Shown here: one piece after another, positions 5,768 through 8,451 of the stretch | Position numbering within the stretch: the first letter of the stretch is position 1 | Layout: each line of letters begins with the position of its first letter | DNA from: Micrococcaceae bacterium | Lineage (GTDB): Bacteria; Actinomycetota; Actinomycetes; Actinomycetales; Micrococcaceae | Direction: 5' to 3' | DNA: 8,451 nt | Assembly: GCA_003486025.1 (NCBI GenBank) | Contig: DNHA01000155.1 | Location: 1-8,451 of the forward strand | Notes under the pieces: generated by a model | Database searches by the model: none | Seen by the model: the letters and a program-made list of their open reading frames with translations, nothing else | Told to the model about the DNA's origin: nothing | Program-made: the position numbers and the translations under genes

Positions 5768-6796
5768 ATGCAGGTTGAACATAATAAGATACCGGCCGAG
5801 TCCGACTCCGCGTCCATGACCATCACCTTCGAGACTCCCGAACTTATGGTCGCGACGCTAGGTCCCAGTGATGAATTATTGCGCATCCTGACAGGTGCCT
5901 ATCCCTTGGTGCAATTCCGTCCTAACGGTGCCGCCTTGACCCTGATCGGCGAACCCATCCAGGTACGCAAGGCGCAGCGGGTCACCGAAGAAGCACGGGC
6001 CCTGGCCAGCCGGGGTTCGCGGATGAGCGCAGATACGATCGAGCAAATCATCAAGATGCTCTCTGCCGGCGGCGGTGATGCACCCACCGACGTACTGGGT
6101 CTGAAGATTCTTTCTGGCCGCGGCCGATCGATTCGGCCCAAGACGCTGAATCAAAAAGGCTATGTCGACGCGATCGACGAGAACACCATCACCTTCGGTG
6201 TGGGTCCAGCCGGTACCGGAAAAACTTTCCTGGCGATGGCAATGGCGGTGGCCGCCTTGCAAGCCAAGGAGGTCAGCCGCATTATCTTGACCCGTCCGGC
6301 GGTGGAGGCGGGGGAGAAGCTGGGCTTCCTGCCCGGTAGCCTGACCGAAAAAATCGACCCGTACCTGCGTCCGCTTTACGACGCACTGCACGAGATGATC
6401 GATCCGGAGACCATTCCACGTCTGATCGAAGCTGGCACAATTGAGGTGGCCCCGCTCGCCTATATGCGCGGACGCACGCTCAATGATGCATTTGTCATTC
6501 TGGATGAGGCACAGAACACCACCAGCGAACAAATGAAAATGTTCCTCACCCGTCTGGGCTTCGGTTCCAAAATGGTGATCACCGGGGACGTAACCCAAGT
6601 GGATCTGCCCGGGAACGCTGTCTCCGGACTAGCGATGGTCATCGAAGTGCTCGAAAATATCGACGACATCAAGCTGTGCCGACTGGATGCCGGGGACGTG
6701 GTGCGCCATCGGCTGATCGCAGATATTGTCACGGCCTATGACCGTTGGGACACCAAAAAACGAGAACAACACTCCCGGGGACGGACCAAGCAATGA
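5768..6796 (+). CDS. phoH: PhoH family ATPase (YbeZ type)
   Basis: A 342-residue cytoplasmic P-loop NTPase of the PhoH/YbeZ family. The N-terminal part (about 17-95) looks like the KH-like region of this family. The ATPase part has Walker A GPAGTGKT at 146-153, then LTRPAVEAGEKLGFLPG and the KIDPYLRPLYDAL stretch, Walker B VILDEAQNTT with D246-E247, and MKMFLTRLGFGSKMVITGDVTQ, all typical and intact. The family is thought to be an RNA helicase-like partner of YbeY in ribosome and RNA maturation, and the adjacent ybeY supports this. The ATG at 5768 is the first start after an in-frame stop at 5759. AAAAGGGG (5747-5754) lies 13 bases upstream, rather far. An ATG at 5816 is a less likely alternative. 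The stop overlaps the ybeY start (ATGA). Confidence 0.95.
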   Translation: MQVEHNKIPAESDSASMTITFETPELMVATLGPSDELLRILTGAYPLVQFRPNGAALTLIGEPIQVRKAQRVTEEARALASRGSRMSADTIEQIIKMLSAGGGDAPTDVLGLKILSGRGRSIRPKTLNQKGYVDAIDENTITFGVGPAGTGKTFLAMAMAVAALQAKEVSRIILTRPAVEAGEKLGFLPGSLTEKIDPYLRPLYDALHEMIDPETIPRLIEAGTIEVAPLAYMRGRTLNDAFVILDEAQNTTSEQMKMFLTRLGFGSKMVITGDVTQVDLPGNAVSGLAMVIEVLENIDDIKLCRLDAGDVVRHRLIADIVTAYDRWDTKKREQHSRGRTKQ

Positions 6797-7266
6797 GCGT
6801 GGAAGTAAACAACGAAACCGACTATGAAGTGGACCTGCACGATGTGCAGAAACTCGCAGACTCGATTACCGAGGCGATGTTCATCCACCCGGAAACCGAA
6901 GTTTCCATCGTCTTCATCGACGAAGATGCGATGAGCGAATTGCACGTGGAGTGGATGGATCTGGAAGGTCCCACCGACGTGATGAGCTTCCCCATGGATG
7001 AACTTCGTCCCGGGTCCGAAACCGCTCCGTCGGAAAGCGGGATCCTAGGCGACATCGTCATCTGTCCAACCATCGCCGAGGCCCAGGCGAAGGCCGGCGG
7101 GCATGCGGTCCATGATGAGATTTTGCTGCTCACCACGCACGGCATGTTGCACCTGATGGGCTTCGACCACGAAGAACCCGAGGAAAAGGCAGAAATGTTC
7201 ACCCTGCAGCGCCGGCTGCTCGAAAGCTACACCGGCCGCCCAGCACCGAAAGAAACGGTGGAATAG
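6793..7266 (+). CDS. ybeY: Endoribonuclease YbeY (rRNA maturation factor)
   Basis: A 157-residue zinc-dependent RNase of the UPF0054 family, which acts in 16S rRNA 3'-end processing and 70S quality control in bacteria studied. The metal-binding signature HGMLHLMGFDH is complete, with H116, H120 and H126 as the three ligands. The upstream conserved block MSELHVEWMDLEGPTDVMSFP is the actinobacterial form. The ATG at 6793 overlaps the phoH stop in an ATGA arrangement, and a purine-rich GGGGACGGA (6777-6785) lies at a suitable distance. A longer reading from 6745 would add 16 residues inside phoH and is unlikely. It is translationally coupled to phoH and followed after 3 bases by the CNNM gene. 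Confidence 0.96.
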   Translation: MSVEVNNETDYEVDLHDVQKLADSITEAMFIHPETEVSIVFIDEDAMSELHVEWMDLEGPTDVMSFPMDELRPGSETAPSESGILGDIVICPTIAEAQAKAGGHAVHDEILLLTTHGMLHLMGFDHEEPEEKAEMFTLQRRLLESYTGRPAPKETVE

Positions 7267-7269
7267 CCG

Positions 7270-8451
7270 GTGGGCGCAGTATTACTCATCTTGGCATTGG
7301 TCTTCATGGCCAGCGCCGCAATCTTAACCGCTGCCGACTCGGCCTTCTACGCATTGTCGCGTAACGCGGCCGAGCGGTTGCGCAGCGAATCGGATTCAAA
7401 GTCGCTGAGCCACATCCTTGACGACACCGAATCCCATGCGCAGGCAATCCGCTTCTGGCGTATCTGGTTTGAAACCGCCTCCGCGGTAGCGGTCGCCCTG
7501 CTGGCGGCGCGCTGGATCGAAAACCTCTGGTTAGCCGGACTGCTGGCCACCGTGGTGATGGCAGCCATCGGCTTTGTGCTGGTGAGCGTGTCGCCTCGGC
7601 GTTATGGACGTTCCAATGCGCGCAATGTGGTCCGTGCGACCGCGCCGATGGTACGCCTGCTGCGCCTTTTACTGGGTCCGGTGACCAATTGGCTGGCCAG
7701 CATCGGTACCGCAATGAGCCCCGGGCCTGGTAACGATGAAGACGGCTACCTGGGCAAAGAGCGGCTGCGCGACATGGTGGATCGCGCCAGCGAAGGCGAA
7801 GACCTGGATGAAGAATCTGCCGAACTGATCTCCTCGGTGATGGACCTGGAAGAAACCAACGTACGCGCGGTCATGGTTCCGCGCACCGACATGGTGGTGC
7901 TCACCGGGGAACACACTATTAACAGCGCGTTGGAGCTGTTCATGGCCTCCGGGTATTCGCGGATCCCGCTGATCGGCGAAGATACCGATGACATCCAGGG
8001 CATCATCTACCTCAAGGACGTGATCTCCGAGATCCACGGCCTGCAGCAGGCGGACCGTCTGGAGGACCTGGCCCGCCCGGTGCGCTTTGTGCCCGAATCA
8101 AAAAATGCCGCAGACCTCCTGCAAGAACTGCAGCAAGAAGCCATCCACCTCGCGGTGGTGATCGATGAGTATGGCGGCACCGCCGGATTGGTCACACTTG
8201 AGGATCTGATCGAAGAGATCGTCGGCGAAATTGACGACGAATATGACCGCTCGCGTAACGAAATCATCGAGAATCCAGATGGTTCGCTGTTCGCCATGGC
8301 GTCGGTGTCCATCGATGATGTGGCAGATCACTTCGACGTGCTGATCGATGATGAAGATGTGGACACCGTCGGTGGGTTACTCTCGAAGGTGCTGGAATCT
8401 GTTCCAGTGCTCGGCTCCACCGCCGACGTACACGGGCTGCGGCTGACCGTG
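7270..8451 (+). CDS. CNNM/CBS-domain (HlyC/CorC family) membrane protein, 3' end missing
   Basis: An open frame of 394 codons with no stop before the right edge. I recall actinobacterial homologues of about 430-450 residues, so only the tail is missing. The N-terminus (about 1-140) is a DUF21/CNNM membrane region with hydrophobic segments near 1-22, 66-82 and 86-107. A CBS pair follows, with VMVPRTDMV at 201-209, [10 protein letters not shown], then IYLKDVI and [32 protein letters not shown] (DEYGG at 299-303). The CorC_HlyC transporter-associated domain runs to the edge (VDTVGGLL). Families like this are linked to Mg2+/Co2+ efflux or resistance, and 'hemolysin' is a historical label. The DUF21 'GExxPK'-type motif is replaced by [11 protein letters not shown], as in the mycobacterial homologue I remember. 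The GTG at 7270 has GGTGGA (7257-7262) 7 bases upstream. It fills the position of ybeX in ybeZ-ybeY-ybeX operons. Confidence 0.93.
   Translation, partial: MGAVLLILALVFMASAAILTAADSAFYALSRNAAERLRSESDSKSLSHILDDTESHAQAIRFWRIWFETASAVAVALLAARWIENLWLAGLLATVVMAAIGFVLVSVSPRRYGRSNARNVVRATAPMVRLLRLLLGPVTNWLASIGTAMSPGPGNDEDGYLGKERLRDMVDRASEGEDLDEESAELISSVMDLEETNVRAVMVPRTDMVVLTGEHTINSALELFMASGYSRIPLIGEDTDDIQGIIYLKDVISEIHGLQQADRLEDLARPVRFVPESKNAADLLQELQQEAIHLAVVIDEYGGTAGLVTLEDLIEEIVGEIDDEYDRSRNEIIENPDGSLFAMASVSIDDVADHFDVLIDDEDVDTVGGLLSKVLESVPVLGSTADVHGLRLTV

Noticed and set aside
5876..6598. 240-codon open frame on the minus strand opposite phoH
   Set aside because: Antisense to intact PhoH motifs; the His/Gln/Gly-rich product matches no family and is a codon-bias shadow.
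6745..6792. Extended ybeY start within phoH
   Set aside because: The ATG at 6793 has ATGA coupling and a purine-rich site, and the added 16 residues do not look like YbeY.
7304..8331. Minus-strand open frames opposite the CNNM gene
   Set aside because: The plus-strand frame has clear CBS and CorC motifs throughout; the antisense products are low-complexity shadows.

Overview
The window reads as ordinary chromosomal DNA of a high-GC Gram-positive bacterium, most likely Micrococcales and probably Micrococcaceae (Arthrobacter or Glutamicibacter-like). The reasons are the gene order hrcA-dnaJ-rsmE followed by phoH-ybeY-CNNM/CBS protein (typical of Actinobacteria), a DUF3097 gene next to hrcA, a first DnaJ zinc repeat ending GSCC, many GTG starts, and moderate-to-high GC. 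Hand counts gave 31/60 and 32/60 GC in two stretches of the lipoprotein gene, and 38/60 and 40/60 in the CNNM gene. The genus is inference.

Left part (1-1512): two minus-strand genes, a small Tic20-like DUF4870 membrane protein (27-428) and a DUF3097 protein (518-1387). They are separated by 89 bases that hold a 9-bp inverted repeat. The 125-base divergent gap to hrcA contains a clear CIRCE-type operator (1455-1481).

Middle (1513-4536): a heat-shock cluster on the plus strand, hrcA, dnaJ (the dnaJ2-type copy) and rsmE. dnaJ and rsmE are 2 bases apart. The cluster ends at a strong 13-bp hairpin with a T run (4495-4536). HrcA probably represses its own cluster through CIRCE. A minus-strand lipoprotein with GerMN-like and Ig-like domains (4557-5483) converges on the same terminator.

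Right part (5484-8451): a 284-base divergent intergenic region with several small inverted repeats and candidate promoters, then a tightly coupled operon. phoH (ybeZ type) and ybeY overlap by ATGA, and a CNNM/CorC-family transporter-like protein starts 3 bases later and runs off the right edge. This matches the conserved ybeZ-ybeY-ybeX arrangement. YbeY and RsmE both act on ribosomal RNA, so ribosome maturation and protein quality control are the common theme.

I saw no tRNA, rRNA, CRISPR array, insertion sequence, prophage or attachment site. I found no convincing undescribed system. The items most worth a second look are the operator-like inverted repeats, DUF3097 beside a CIRCE element, and the GerMN lipoprotein in a lineage not known to sporulate.
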